Origin: Epiperipatus broadwayi
Taxonomy: Eukaryota > Onychophora > Udeonychophora > Euonychophora > Peripatidae
Length of the DNA: 64,000 nucleotides
Assembly (NCBI GenBank): GCA_028023455.1
Contig: JAQFVV010006270.1
Span: 5,358,834 to 5,422,833, forward strand
Reading direction: 5' to 3'
Shown here: piece by piece, positions 10,408 to 23,082 of the stretch
How positions within the stretch are numbered: position 1 is the stretch's first letter
How the letters are laid out: the number at the start of each line of letters is the position of its first letter
Program-made: the position numbers and the translations under genes
The notes under the pieces: generated by a model
Seen by the model: the letters and a program-made list of their open reading frames with translations, nothing else
What the model was told of the DNA's origin: nothing
The model's database searches: none

Positions 10408-12410
10408 ATATAATTTATCTGATATATATATTTAAAGTTTAAAATGTGATTAATATTATAAATAAAATGAAATGGTAATTTGTGCAAAAAAGTACCCCGC
10501 CTCCTTTTTTTTTATAAAAAAAAAAAAACTACTAAACGATTTGATCACATTTTATTGATGTATAAAATAATGCAAATAATAATAAAAAAAATTGTAATAC
10601 GATTGTTTATTTTTTTGTCTAAACAAATTTGTCAAAACTTATTGATTAAATCTGACTAATAGTATCTCTAATGACCACACCTGCTTGACAGAGTTTCAGG
10701 TCGGCATTGATTTTTTTTTGCTTATAGTCATGTTTCTTTGAAGATTAATCTTCATGATAAGAATATTAAGTTGGAATGTTTTTAAGGTCATATCAAAAAT
10801 ACCTTGCTTATCATTACTTTTCATAAATGAGTTATTAATACCATTTATTTATTTCTGAAAAGAGCTGTTGCAAGTTGAATAAAAAAAAACACCTATCAAT
10901 CTTTTTTTTAAAGATCATTAACAAATATTAAATATTGTAAATTTAGTACTTTTATGCAATTATTCTTTTCATATCCTGATCTTACTTTTGATAATATACA
11001 GTACTGTAAAGTTAGTTTGTTACACATTAGTATGTACATATATTTTCTGTGGTGGAGTATGAAATCATTCCTGTGAAATTATGCTTATAATAAAATCTTG
11101 ATTTTTAAAAAACAAATTCTGTTGTTTATAAATAATGTAATTAATTGTTCTTGCAATATCGTGCTTCCAATTCTGACTGGTTAAGTCAAGGGGAGGAAAA
11201 ATCAAAACAGTTGCAACTACTAATAAATTAACAATAACAATAAATGTTTATTTACAGCAAGCTAACATTAATATATTTACACTTACACAAACATAATGGT
11301 TTACATATATATTATTAATAAACAAGCCTTATAATTACTAATAATTTAATACATGAATTACAGTACTGGTCTTATGATTACAAATTAGCTAATATAATAG
11401 TTAAGTTATGCTTTCATAAATCTGCCCTCGCAGCTTACGACAAATAATAAGCACGTCCCTAGGTCCACCTTGGAACCTTCAGGGGCGGAGTTCACTGGAT
11501 CATGAGGTCTATCTTGCTGGCATGACGTCTTCTAGTTTTGCTACTACCTCATGATATTTTTCTTGTTCGAACTGGGCTTTTTATACTGCTTTTCTCTGCA
11601 GTGTACAGGAGTCTGGGATAGCATTGATTTTCCTTCCAGTCCGTGTTTAAGTGGAACCGCCATTCACTCCAAGGTCCGTGCACCAAACCGAAAACGTTAT
11701 TCACTCTGGGATCCATGAGTTTACAATGTAGAGGGGGAAGAATGAAACTGGAACTGTTATCTCTTTTCTTATCTTTATTACTGCTAAGAGAGAATAGAGT
11801 GATAATTCATATCAGTTAAATATCCTGTAGTAAAATATTGTTAGATATTTTACCTCTAAAGTATTTTAAACTTTCTATAGTTTGCTGATATATATATACT
11901 ATTAACATACTATAAATTCCTCATTTACAACACAATACGTATACATAACAGTTCCATTTTACTATTTATTGATTATATTTACTGCAAAAAGATAGGTTTA
12001 ATCAGTGAACATTCAACTATCCATTGTGCCAATATATATATAATAGAAAATCGTATAACATTATAATACTAGCCAAAAAAAATTAAAATTCTCAATTAAG
12101 TTAATTTAACTTACAAAGATAAGTTGTTGAAGATTTCAAGTATTTTTATATCTATTATACATTCTTTAGTAACTCCTAATTATCACTGATTTACTTATGC
12201 TTTAAAGATGGCCGTCTTTTGCTCCATAAATTAATTGACATTAATACAGAAAGTTTTGTTATTTATAATTTTATTAAAAATGATTTTTTAAATCTGAAAG
12301 TTAAATTTTCTTAATTAATTAACGTTGTAATTATATATTATAGAGCGCACAGGAAGTATATGTAAACACTTAAACAGACTTTAACCTGTAACGAATGTAC
12401 CTTAAATTTT
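10408..12410. other. Non-coding interval with a higher-GC island at about 11400-11750
   Basis: Mostly AT-rich. Bases about 11400-11750 are clearly less AT-rich than their surroundings (for example 'cttggaaccttcaggggcgg' and 'cagtgtacaggagtctggga') and have no long frame. This resembles the composition of an LTR or a CpG-containing promoter, but I see no terminal repeats or TSD, so it stays unassigned. Confidence 0.4.
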
Positions 12411-12475
12411 CTAATAGTCAAGCAATATTATTTTGCCGATCCCTCTAACGGCAAATTAATATTGCTTGACTATTA
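12411..12475. repeat. Near-perfect 27-bp-arm hairpin
   Basis: taatagtcaagcaatatt with attttgccg, a 9-base loop (atccctcta), then cggcaaattaatattgcttg with actatta. Probably a small fold-back element; no TSD could be fixed in the AT-rich flanks. Confidence 0.8.
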
Positions 12476-12580
12476 ATTAATTAAATAAAGTGTACTATCA
12501 AATATTTAGTAGTCATAATAATAAAGACTAAACATAAGCACCAAATTTTCTCTAACTTAAAAACACATTTTTTTATTCAA

Positions 12581-12818
12581 ATTCTCTCATGACTATGGTT
12601 TTATCTGTTAACAAGTAGACTTTCTCAAGTGAAATTCAATTGGATAACAAAAAATTTGTTTGCAAACTAATATAGCCATCCCATAATTCACTTGTGTTTT
12701 TTAAAGTGATTTATGGGAAAACTTATTTTGTATGTATATATATTGTTTGTTATCTAGTTGAATTTCATTTGAGAAAGTCTATTTGTTAATGGATGAAACC
12801 TGGTCTTAAGAGAGAATT
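12581..12818. mobile_element. Fold-back element with hammerhead-like relic
   Basis: Imperfect inverted arms of about 100 bp (left about 12581-12660, right about 12735-12818) share 'gactttctcaagtgaaattc' / 'gaatttcatttgagaaagtc' and 'ctgttaacaag' / 'ttgttaat'. On the plus strand at 12769-12806, TTGAGAA is followed by a 7-bp stem (GTCTATT / AATGGAT, loop TGTT), GAAA and CCTGGTC. That is the order of an HHR (CUGANGA, stem II, GAAA, short stem III, UC) with two core changes. Confidence 0.6.
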
Positions 12819-14426
12819 TTAGTAAAATTTTGTTTTTTGGCTAATATTGCAAAGATTTTTTATTTTATTTATCATTACTAATATAGTAATAGTCAATATT
12901 TGTTAAGTCTATTATATGTCTCATGACATACAATATCATAGTAGTGCATGTGCACATATATATAAAGTTGAAAGAAAAAGAAATAAACACAGACAAAAAT
13001 GTTTGTAGATATTTTCTATAGCACATTGGAATAGCAATTAAGGATTAAATTATTTTGAATTTGAAAATTTTTTTTTCCTAAATTAAACATTTAAAAAGAT
13101 CTAATTAATATTTTATTAATTCTGATTTTGAAATTAAAACAAGCATATTTTATCTAATTTTGAAATTAAAACAAGCATATTTTATCCTATAATAGATATA
13201 CTGGTAATTATAAAATTCCACTATCTGTTTTGATAAATATCCTACAAACTTATTTTTCAAAGGATTAAGTAGAATTGAAAAAGAATCATTAACTTTTTCC
13301 AATCAGGATAGGGAAAACTTAATTTACCTATTTTAAGGTCCTTGGCATGACATTAAATTTTTAAAAAACTGATTTGAGACACAATTTTTGCAATAACTTA
13401 AGTTGTAATAATGTTAGAGCAAAAAGCTTTACATTGATAGAAGCTAGAAAAACTAAGGAAAACAATAAGGCTAAGACAAACAGTGATTACCATTTGAAAA
13501 ATATGGGGGGGGGAAGCAATTTCAATATCCAAAATAATTATTACTTTATTGTTTGTTCGTATTTTCTAATTTATCATTAATTAAGTTTAAATTACATCTT
13601 CATTGATAATTTCTTCCAAAATTCTAATTCAAAAAATATATAATATTTCTTACCTGAGATAATCCATAGCTTCAGAATCTACAAAAATAGTTGTATAAGA
13701 ATTCTTCATTTTTATTTTGTACCTCAAAACTTAACAAATCTCAAGGCATCTATAAGAAAAAGATTCATTCTAAATTGGCTTCTTGTTTACCCAAAACTGG
13801 AAATTAATGATTACTGACTGTATCAATGATAAAATGTTTCATCTCTTCATTTTATATTTTTTATGTAAACCAGTGATGCCACCAGTAATGTTTATATTCT
13901 TTGTGCACTAGTGATGCTATCTTATTATATTTATTGTCCTACAGAAATATAATTTATTTGCATATAGCTGATTTTCTAGCTATAGACTTGAAAATAATGT
14001 GATGCAGAATGTGGCAAAACTATTGACTCCATTGCATGAATACCAAGGCATAGGCAAGAATCAGGATTTGATTCTTTGCCTGCATACAATTCCATATGAT
14101 ATACATAACCATTGTGGCTATCACTACACACATCACTTGAAACCTCTCTTTATTGGTTTTAAGAGTATATTTTCACATGGTTCTATGCCCAGTAAATTGT
14201 GTAATTGCTTTATCATCTGCAACCTTTCTGTACATCTGATAATCAGTCTTAAAATTTATATAGCACTGCTCTATAATATCTTAATTATATACATAAATTA
14301 TTACTTGTTATACAAACACAGACATGCAAATACAAACCCACTAATACATATATGAACACTAATAAATTATTAAACCTTTTGAGAATCATTTTGTCTATAA
14401 AATAAAGACTCATACTTGGTAGATCA
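12819..14426. other. AT-rich interval with a short tandem duplication
   Basis: A 33-bp direct duplication (ttgaaattaaaacaagcata plus flank) lies at about 13128-13188. A small hairpin (aggcaagaatca / ttgattctttgcct) lies near 14050-14080. The open frames at 13374-13580 and 13999-14355 show no recognisable protein features and are probably chance. Confidence 0.45.
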
Positions 14427-14690
14427 GAGCCCCAAAATTACATTGTATATAAACCATTATGCTACATTCCAATACAATTTATATATTACACACACTAATA
14501 AAAATTCAAACACATTAATAAATTATAATTTATAAGAATAATAAAACTGCAAATAATAAAAAAAAAATTGATTTCAATACTTATGAGCCCCAAAATTATA
14601 TACTACACACACTAATACAAATGCAAACATGTTGATAAATTATAATTTATCAAATAATAAAAAAAAATTAAAATTTAAAATACCCAAAAA
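14427..14690. repeat. Tandem repeat, period about 157 bp
   Basis: 'gagccccaaaattaYa' is followed by 'acacacactaata' with 'attcaaaca' or 'atgcaaaca', and 'aaattataattta', starting at 14427 and again at 14584; a weaker third relative precedes it (about 14260-14390). Confidence 0.7.
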
Positions 14691-16075
14691 AAAATAAAAT
14701 TGAATATTTATGATATTACGTTTTTATCGGGCTGAAGGCCTTGTATCATCGGAACATTATTAATCCATTTTTCTTCAGAATCTTGCTGAAATGAAAATTG
14801 TGTTTTTATCTTCTTCGTGCAATCTAGTAAACTGAGCAGAAAATAAAAAAAAATTAAATGAACCTACTAAGAAAAATATTAATAAAAAATCTAAATTTTG
14901 TCCAGTTTTAACATATGATGTGCCATTTTAAAAAGAAATTCAAACAACAAGTTCCAGGATTTTTGTTGAAGTCATGCTTATAATTTTTATGCAATTTTAA
15001 AAAGAAAACCAAATTTCTATGAATCAGCTGCCGCTAGCAGCTATCACACTGTACCCACTCAAGCCATTAATTACTGTATTTTTAAATTCCGTCCTGACTA
15101 TAAAAGGATTGGAAAAAAGATTAGAAGAATTCTTAAATTTACAGATTAGGACAGAACTACCAAAAAGTTATAACTGAAGACAGAGTGGATCCCGCTGCTG
15201 CTACTAGTTCATTATGGTAGGATTTCAATTCACATGGAAGCAAGACCCAGCTTTTCTCTGTTCCCCATATTCCATATTGTGCTAAACTATGCATGAAATC
15301 CATCAAATAATAGAGACTGAAGCGAGATCACTGTAGGGAAACAGTTATCTGTTTTATACCTTTCCTGATAAGACAAGAAGCTTTTCTACTGTTTAGAAAG
15401 GACCAGTTTACTCAGAGAGGCCATCAACTTGCTGAAGACTTAATTATACATATGCTGTTTTATCTATATGCAGTGAACCACAGATAAATATACTGCATCA
15501 TATATATATATATAGTACAACTAACGAGTAGTGTTATATATATTGAGAATGATATTTTAAGTAATTTCTTTAGTGAAAATGACATTTAAAATATTTATTT
15601 TTGCTTGAATTAAAGATCTAAAAAGAAAGAATTAATTCGCAAACAATTTTATATTTTATTATAGAAAAAGTGGATTCCAAAAGGATTTCTAGACTGAAAA
15701 TATATTTTTAATATTAAACCATAACATTTAAACTGTCAACTTGTTATAGTATACATTTCATAAGGCCAGTTGATATTATATAGTAAATTGAACATGGAGA
15801 CACTGTAATCTCTGAATTCAGTGTTGTTGTAGTCATGGAAATAATTTCTAGATTGTAAATGAAAAATCATGTATTCTGATTTATAAATATAGTATAGGCA
15901 AATTTGCCGGGTTTTTATTTATTTTTTTCACATTGCAACACACACAATAAATATTTCCCTTGCTTATACGTTGCCGCCATAATTTTTGATCATGACTTCT
16001 ATATATTTATATTTCTTTATTTAATAATTTATATAATATTACTGAAAATAAATAAATAAAAATCATGTATTTTAT
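14691..16075. other. AT-rich interval, nothing recognised
   Basis: No coding frame or repeat boundary recognised. Bases 15010-15460 are somewhat less AT-rich. Confidence 0.4.
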
Positions 16076-16195
16076 TATATAAATATTATTTATCTTTTTG
16101 ACGTATGTGTTCAGGTGTATCAGTGATGTAAGATAGTGTGCTGAGCTGTGGGTCATGTGAAAGTCTGTGCTCATATACCCTATATATTAAATATA
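16076..16195 (+). repeat. Fragment of hammerhead repeat family A
   Basis: 'attatttatctttttgacgt' followed by 'atgtgttcaggtgtatcagtgatgtaag' and 'ggtcatgtgaaagtctgtgctcatataccc' matches the stretch directly downstream of the ribozyme in family A (23136-23225). The copy starts only a few bases after the position corresponding to the ribozyme cleavage site. Confidence 0.7.
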
Positions 16196-16849
16196 ATAAT
16201 AGTACCAATTTGCAATGTTTTTATTTTTTTCACATTTTACACACATTTTTAATGATGTATTTTTCAGGCTAAAATTTGACTGCTTGCACCTGCTTTGATT
16301 GATATTAACTTTCTATAGTGATAAAATTAATAGTAATATTAATAACTCTAAACAATAGACAACATGCCAAAGAGGAAGTGTACATACAACAATGAATACA
16401 CAGAGAAACGGAGTTTTATAAAAAAAGGGACGCAATGCCATAAAAATGATTGGTCGTTATGTCCTGATTTTTAATCAAACTAGTCTGGTCACCCTAATCT
16501 TGACCGAAAATGATTGTCATATTTTAAATTACATTCTTTCATTTGTGAACTTGGCCTTAGTGGAGTGAGGATTGGAGGATGAACTTCTGCAATTATTAGA
16601 TTGTTATTCTGCAAAATCTTGAATAAAATGTGATCAATAAGAATTCCATGTGTGGAATTAGATAATGAAGCAATATTTCATATTAGAGAAATTCCATAGG
16701 CTTAGTAGGCAGTTATTACTTAGATACAGAGATCATTGTTTTTTTAGATATCTCACTAGGGATCATGCATTTTTGAAATGGAATAAAATTTAAGCAGCCA
16801 TTTGTAATAAGCATATCCATTCCAAATTCAAATTTGAGAAAAAGGACAA
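16196..16849. other. AT-rich interval, nothing recognised
   Basis: No gene or recognisable repeat. Confidence 0.45.
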
Positions 16850-17360
16850 AAAAAAAATATTCTAGAAATGATTTTTGCAATGAATTTACAGTCTATGAAA
16901 TACACACATCGAACATGATGGCCCACTTTTCTATTTATTTGATATTTTGCAATGCTGTCTTAATTTCTTCAACAGAAAACTTTCTGAAATATTTAACACC
17001 CTGACTAATTTCTTCGGTAGAAAACTTTTCATTCTGAAGTACTTGACACCATGTATAATTGTAATTCTTTGACATCCCAATGGCTTTAAAATAATTTTTT
17101 TAATATAAATGGAATCTACCTTTTCCATAGAAACCACATTCAAGTTAACATAAAGCATCCTTTTAGAAAGTTTTATATTGTTCATTTGTTTAAAATGTCC
17201 AACCCAATAAAGGGTGTGATTTTATAATATTGAACTCTGTAGTACGATTTTACAATATTGGATTCCGTAGTTTCACATCCAGCAAGTGCAAGAACGTATT
17301 GATTGGTTTTACGATCTTGCCATTATACTTTTTAAAATTCTGCAGAGCAAATACATATTA
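16850..17360 (-). pseudogene. Second LINE family (LINE-2), 3' fragment
   Basis: Minus-strand sequence is collinear with 30860-31235 plus 34629-34700 and with 53090-53580: shared blocks include 'gatattttgcaatgctgtct', 'atttcttcaacagaaaactt', and 'gtattgattggttttacgat' with 'cttgccatt'. The frame 17185-16931 reads NNIKLSKRMLYVNLN, resembling the region downstream of the RT domain in some non-LTR elements. Clade not determined. Confidence 0.6.
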
Positions 17361-17439
17361 ATAATTCATGTTCTTCTGTTCAGTGTTATTTTGCAACACC
17401 CATGAAAAAGACTTCCATTTATGAAATATATATATATAT

Positions 17440-20400
17440 ATTATATGGCTGCAGAAAGGAGTTTGCTATTAACTGAAAGGAGACCCTTTGATTCCTCTTG
17501 GAGGTCTTAAAGGAACCGAGCAGGGCAAATTCCTAATGTCCACTGCATACAGTCTTGTCATTGCAGCAGGTATTACTATGTGATTATTCATATAGGATAC
17601 GAACATGGATGGGCTGCTCACCAACATGCATTGACCAGCGTGGAGAGTTTATTGGCTTTTTACCTCTGAGTTTAAGATCAAGAAACCATGATCTTTCTTC
17701 TCAGTTGCCTGATAAGGCAGAATGAATGGATGTGTAAGTGATAAATATTTTCTAATAATTACACAATTATGACAGACAAAAATAAATCATGGCTCTTATT
17801 CCCAGGAGACTGTAAAGTCACCAACCAAGGCAGCAGTTGGAGACCGAAGGCAGAGGGTGCTAAGAATCCCCTGATTGTGGACCCAGGCTGCAATTTGTTG
17901 ACAACTTTTTATTTAGGTATTTACAACTGCAGATCACTTTCAAGTGAAGAAAGATTGCAAGAATTAGAAGAACTGTCTTATATTAAATGGGACATTATTG
18001 GACTTTGTGAAGTTAGAAGAAAAGGTGAAGAGACAATTGATTTAAAAAGTGGACATGTACTCTATTATAAAGGCACAAATATTGGAAATACAAGTGGAGT
18101 AGGATTCATTATAAATAAAAAGTGGAAGAACAACATTGTTGAGATTGATGGTGTATCGGACAGAGTGGCAAGATTAGTTATACAACTTAATAGCAGATAC
18201 CAAATGCAGATAATTCAGGTTTATGCTCCAACAAGTTCTCATAGTGATGAAGTAGTAGAAGATTTTTATATGGATGTACAAAAGGCTTTTGATCAGAGTA
18301 AACAACATTTTAAAATAGTTATGGGAGACTTTAATGCTAGAATTGGTAAACAAATGAAGATGAAAGTGCTGTAGATAATTTTGGTTATGGTTATAGAAAT
18401 GAGAGAGGACATAGACTTGTGGAGTTTATAGAAAAAGAAAAAACTTTATATTATGAATTCTTTTTTTGAGAAAAATGTTAAAAGGAAATGGACATGGAAG
18501 CATCCAAATGAAGGTACAGCAGAATTGGATTATATTTTGACTAACAGAAAGTACATATTTCAAGATTGTAATGTTCTTAATAAATTTAACACAGGAAGTG
18601 ATCATCGATTAGTAAGATGTAAGATACGTGTTAATGCAAAACTAGAGAGACAAAAATTATTACGAAAAACAATATTTACAGTTGATATTCCTAATCTTCA
18701 GAAACATTCTAATGAATTTAAATTAGAACTTACAAATCGGTTTCAAGCATTAGTAGATTTTGAACATGATTCAGATTTAAATGAAATTAATATGAAAATA
18801 ACTGATACACTTTTGAAAACTGCAACAAAGATAGCTGGTAGAAAAAAGCAGCAATTGACCAATAAAATTTCTACTGAGACTAGAGAATTTATGAAGAAAA
18901 GAAGGAATATGAAGATATATAAAAATGATGCATTAAAAAGGATTGAATATCTCGAATTTTGTAAAATGGTGCAGAAAAGAGTTGAAAATGATATAAGAAA
19001 GTATAACGGTGAAATAGCAAGGAAAGCTGTAGAAGAGAATAAAAGTCTCAAGAGTGTAAAACAACATTTTGGTATTGGTAGGAAATTTATATCTGCAATA
19101 AGAAAAAAAAATGGAATTATTACTAAAAAGAGAGGTGACATCATGAAATGGGTAGAAGACTTTTATCAAGAATTATATAGTAATAAAGAACAAGTACCTC
19201 CTATATCTATTACATCTTCTGAATTGCCCAGAATTTTAAATGAAGAAGTGAGACATGCAATTAAATGTATGAAGAAAGGAAAGGCTCCAGGTAATGATGG
19301 AATTATAATTGATATATTAAAAGAAGCAGGTGACGAAATAGAAAAAATTTTAGCAAAGTTATATACCAAATGTCTAAATGATAAAGATGTACCAGATGAT
19401 TGGAAGAATGCAGTATTATTAATATTTAAAAAAGGTGATAAAGAAGATATTAGAAATTACAGACCCATCAGCCTTTTATCAGTTTTATACAAAATTTTTA
19501 CCCAAGATAATTACAACTCGTCTACAGAGAACATTGGATTTCCACCAACCAAGAGAACAAGCTGGATTTAAAAGTGGTTTTAGTACAGTAGATCATATCC
19601 AGGTATTGAGAGAAGTTATAGAAAGGACAAATGAATATGAGTTGCCATTATGCTTTGGATTTGTAGATTATGAAAAGGCATTTGATTCTATAAACATTTC
19701 TTCAGTGATTAAAGCATTGGATCATCAAGGTATAGATCCAGGATATTGTCATATTTTAAAGAATATTTATAAAAATGCAACAGCAACAATTAGATTACAT
19801 AATGCTACTGGGAAAGTCAACATTGAGAAGGGTGTAAGACAGGGTGACTCTATATCTCCAAAACTTTTTACAGCAGTGCTGCAAGAAGTATTTTGTGGAT
19901 TAAAATGGGAAGCTAAAGGAGTGAAAGTAAATGGAGATTATTTAAGTCATTTAGATTTTGCAGATGATGTAGTTGTTTTTGCAAATAATGCTTTAGAGCT
20001 ACAGGAAAGGTTGCAGGAGTTATCAGATGAAAGTAGGACTAAAGATAAATGTTAAAAAGACTAAAGTAATGTTTAATAGATTTTCTCAAAGTATGAAAAT
20101 AAAAATTGATTATGATGAGTTAGAAGAAGTTAACAGTTACAAATACCTTGGTCAGATTATTAATACAGATGGAAGCATAATCGGTGAAATAAATCAGAAT
20201 TAAACTTAGTTGGAGTGCTTTTAATAGAAATAACCTGATACTAAAAGAAAATATATGCCTATGTGTTTGAAAAGGAAAGTTTTTAATAAATGTGTTTCAC
20301 CAGTTCTTACTTATGGATCTGAGACTTGGACACTTAATAGAAAAGCAATACAGAAACTTCAGACCACTCAAAGAAGTATGGAGAGATGCATGTTGGGAGT

Positions 20401-20720
20401 AACAAGAAGAGATTGAAAAATGCAATATATGGGTAAGAGAGCAAACAAGTGTTACTGATCTCATTGAAAAAATTTAAAGACTGAAGTGGAATTGGGCTGG
20501 GAATATTGCTAAAAGAGATGATAATAGATGGACATCTGAAACTGGATTCCAAGAGATTGTAAAAGACCCAGAAAGAGACCACATGTGAGGTGGATGGATG
20601 AAATAAGAAAGTGTGCTGGGGTGATGTGGAGAAGAGAAGCTAAAGATTGGAGGAGATTGATTGAACTTGGAGAGACCTTCATCCTGCAGTGGATTGATAA
20701 TGGTTGATGATGAGAATGAT
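17440..20720 (+). mobile_element. RTE-type LINE, nearly full length, inactive
   Basis: About 330 bases of leader (17440-17768) precede an endonuclease-RT reading frame, which ends near 20700 with 'tggattgataatggttgatg' and a TGATGATGAGAATGAT tail, like RTE-type 3' ends. This is the reference copy for the fragments at 1.6, 31.2-34.6 and 40.8 kb. Confidence 0.85.
17769..20700 (+). pseudogene. RTE-type endonuclease / reverse transcriptase ORF with frameshifts
   Basis: Segment 17769-18374 is an apurinic-type endonuclease domain (GIYNCRSLS; WDIIGLCEVRR; IIQVYAPT; VMGDFNARIG). Segment 18453-19571 continues it (TAELDYILTN, GSDHRLVRCKI) and enters the RT (GKAPGNDGI, DDWKNAVLLIFKKGD, NYRPISLLS). Segment 19435-20055 holds the RT palm (CFGFVDYEKAFDSI, KGVRQGDSISPKLF, LDFADDVVVFA). 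A decayed C-terminal region follows to about 20700 (YGSETWTLNRKAI). The two endonuclease pieces share a frame but the linking sequence 18355-18450 is readable only in another frame, so two small indels occurred; another lies near 19490 and one near 20040. The encoded enzyme would nick target DNA and copy its RNA in place; this copy cannot. Confidence 0.9.
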
Positions 20721-20814
20721 ATTTTATATAGATTGAAATTGGCTTATTTGAAGGATGTAGTTTCTTCAAAAAATAGTTGATTGTTACAGATATATTTAAC
20801 TATAATCAAGTAAA

Positions 20815-21950
20815 TAGATGGATTTGAACTCAGGATTTTTCACTTTTTATTCATCACTCCATCTCACGCGACTTATACAACATGACCACGCACATGCAAA
20901 AAAGGTATATGGGCCGGATCATAATCCACCACGCATATATGCAATCAGTGCTCGGTTGTTTGAGTATGGGAGTGGAGGATGAATAGACAGAAGTTCAAAT
21001 CCTTCTACTTACATATTTAAGACTTAACTTTCAGTATAAGCAAGTTACATATTTCTTGGGAAATAGATTACAGCTTAGTATATCTTTAGCCCATCCCTCT
21101 CCTATTAATATATATGGATATTTAATGGTCTGATAATATGAGGGATTAGATTGACATAATGTCTACATTGCATGGGTATGACTACAATATCAAATCAATA
21201 AGGGCTTTGACCATTACATCATTTTTTCAATAGTTGGAAGGGTGAGAAGATTGAAGCTTGCCCGTTAAAGTTCGAGGAATTGCTATTTTAATATAAACCA
21301 AGCGCTGATTGTATATATCAGGGGTGGCCAACTTTTGTGTTCATAAGATCTACTTTTTATTTTAAAAATGCGTTGCGATCGACTTGTTGTCACAGGCGTA
21401 GTCTAAGTGGAGGGAGGTGTGAAATACATACTATTTTTATATATCTACCTAGTAAAAAATAACAATTATTTAACGGGCCAAAAAACTCATGTCCAAGGGA
21501 ATTAAAGCAACAATATTTATTAATTCAAATTAGCTACATTAAATCAAGATTAAAAATATTATTTTCAATAATGATACGGTTTAGGGGACTTCACCTATCT
21601 AGAATTGAAAAAAAAAATTAGAACAAAAACAAAAATAACAAAAAAAACTTAATTTGTTTCACTTGTTACCCGACAGCTCTTGCCAGATTGGCCTCGCGAT
21701 CGACCAAAAATGGCTTTGTGATTGACGATGGATCACGATCAACTTGTTGGATACCCCTGATCTAGCTCAACCAATGAGTGCTGGTTCACACAAAATACAT
21801 ATATTGGGGATCATGTATCTTTTTCGCGTGTGTAGCCATGAGTATCGGTTCCTTGAGGTGGAGTGGAGGACTAATAGACTGAAAAATCCTTGAGTTCAAA
21901 TCTCTCTATTTACATATACAAGATACATTCAGTGTAAGCAAGTTATATAC
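20815..21950. repeat. Degenerate hammerhead repeat family A units, inverted
   Basis: A minus-oriented remnant (about 20815-20965: 'gatttgaactcagg', 'tgaccacgcacatg', 'cggatcataatcc', 'caatcagtgctcgg') is followed by plus-oriented material (about 20970-21950) with 'agttcaaatccttc', 'aataagggctttgaccatta', and then, after a hAT MITE, 'accaatgagtgctggttcac', 'acaaaatacatatattggg' and 'gagttcaaatctctc'. In this last block the HHR core is mutated (CCAATGA for CUGAUGA, CAAAAT for GAAAT). Confidence 0.7.
21319..21759. mobile_element. Non-autonomous hAT-like element (MITE) inside family A repeat
   Basis: The ends are inverted: CAGGGGTGGCCAACTTT at the left and, reverse complemented from the right, CAGGGGTATCCAACAAG. 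Further inward both arms contain a 'gatcgac' element. It interrupts the family A unit between 'gattgtatatat' and 'tctagctcaacca'. A clean 8-bp TSD is not seen. No transposase is encoded. Confidence 0.65.
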
Positions 21951-22414
21951 TGCCTTAGAATTAACTATAATTAATATTAAAAAAAAAAAAAACAATAAAA
22001 CTCGTTTTTGTTTGTTTGTTTTCGTTCCCGTTTTTTTTTTCTATTTATTTGTTGAGTCGTTTCAATAAAAAACCAAAAAATTTAAAACGCTAATGACAAA
22101 GACACTCAAGTACTTAATTCTAAAAACAAAACAGGATCTAAAATAGAAAAATCCAACACTGAAGCTTGTGTAAACTTAACAGAATTAGAATCTAGTAAAT
22201 CTAAAGAAAATGAGCAGAATAATTTGGCTTATAAAAGAACCCATCCAAATGTTACAAATATACAAACCAATATTAATACATTGTACAGGCTTAAACCTGC
22301 ATTTATATATGTAATAAATGCGGGGTTTGAACTCAGACTTTCACACGACCCACCACTCTCAGTGCCATCTCATATTGCTGACCCACCTGATCACACACAT
22401 GTTGAAAAGATAAA

Positions 22415-22471
22415 TAATCACCAATATACGTATTTCATGCTAAACCAGCAATCATCAGTTGGTCCAGATTA
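22415..22471 (-). ncRNA. Type I hammerhead ribozyme, family A (minus)
   Basis: Reverse complement: stem I strand TAAT..ACCAA, CTGATGA, stem II TGCT/AGCA with loop GGTTT, GAAA, minimal stem III (TACGTAT pairing back on the last A), cleavage base A, and stem I strand TTGGT..ATTA. All core bases are intact. Stem III can form A-U, U-A, A-U pairs, the very short form known from PLE and retrozyme hammerheads. Confidence 0.8.
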
Positions 22472-23082
22472 CTATCCTCACACATATATATGATCAGTAC
22501 TCAGCTTTATATTAAGATAGCCAATCTTTATACTTTAATGGACAGGCTTCAAACTATTCCAACTCACAACTCTTTAGCCTTCCATTTCATTGAAAATCTG
22601 ATGATGGAACGTTCAAAGCCCTTGTTAGTGCCAAGGTTGTCATCCTACCCATGTTGACATATTAGTCATTCTGACCCCTCATGTACAGGAGAATAATCCA
22701 TTTATACATACATATGCGAGGGATGGGCAGACCTTTTACACACTATTTATATAAATTAATACATTGTACAGGCTTAAACCTGCATTTATATATATAATAT
22801 ATGCGGGGTTTGAACTCAGACTTTCACACGACCCACCGCTCTCAGTATAAATGGATTATTCTCCTGTACATGAGGGGTCAGAAGGACTAATATGTCAACA
22901 TGGGTAGGATGACAACCTTGGCACTAACAAGGGCTTTGAACGTTCCATCATCAGATTTTCAATGGAATGGAAGGCTGAAGAGTTGTGAGTTGGAATAGTT
23001 TGAAGCCTGTCCATTAAAGTATGAAGATTGGCTATCTTAATATAAAGCTGAGTACTGATTATATATATATATGTGAGGATAG

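Noticed and set aside
13999-14355. Open frame of 118 codons
   Set aside because: Low-complexity composition, no domain, partly overlapping a diverged tandem repeat. Probably chance.
19435-20055. Treating the RT segment as a separate gene
   Set aside because: It continues the frame of the preceding endonuclease/RT segment after a single small indel near 19490.
22611-22640. CTGATGATGGAACGTTC followed by AAAGCCC as an additional hammerhead (also as reverse complement near 22930-22980 and 23375-23430)
   Set aside because: There is CUGAUGA and a short stem, but no GAAA follows and stem I cannot be drawn. It recurs only because it is part of the family A unit.
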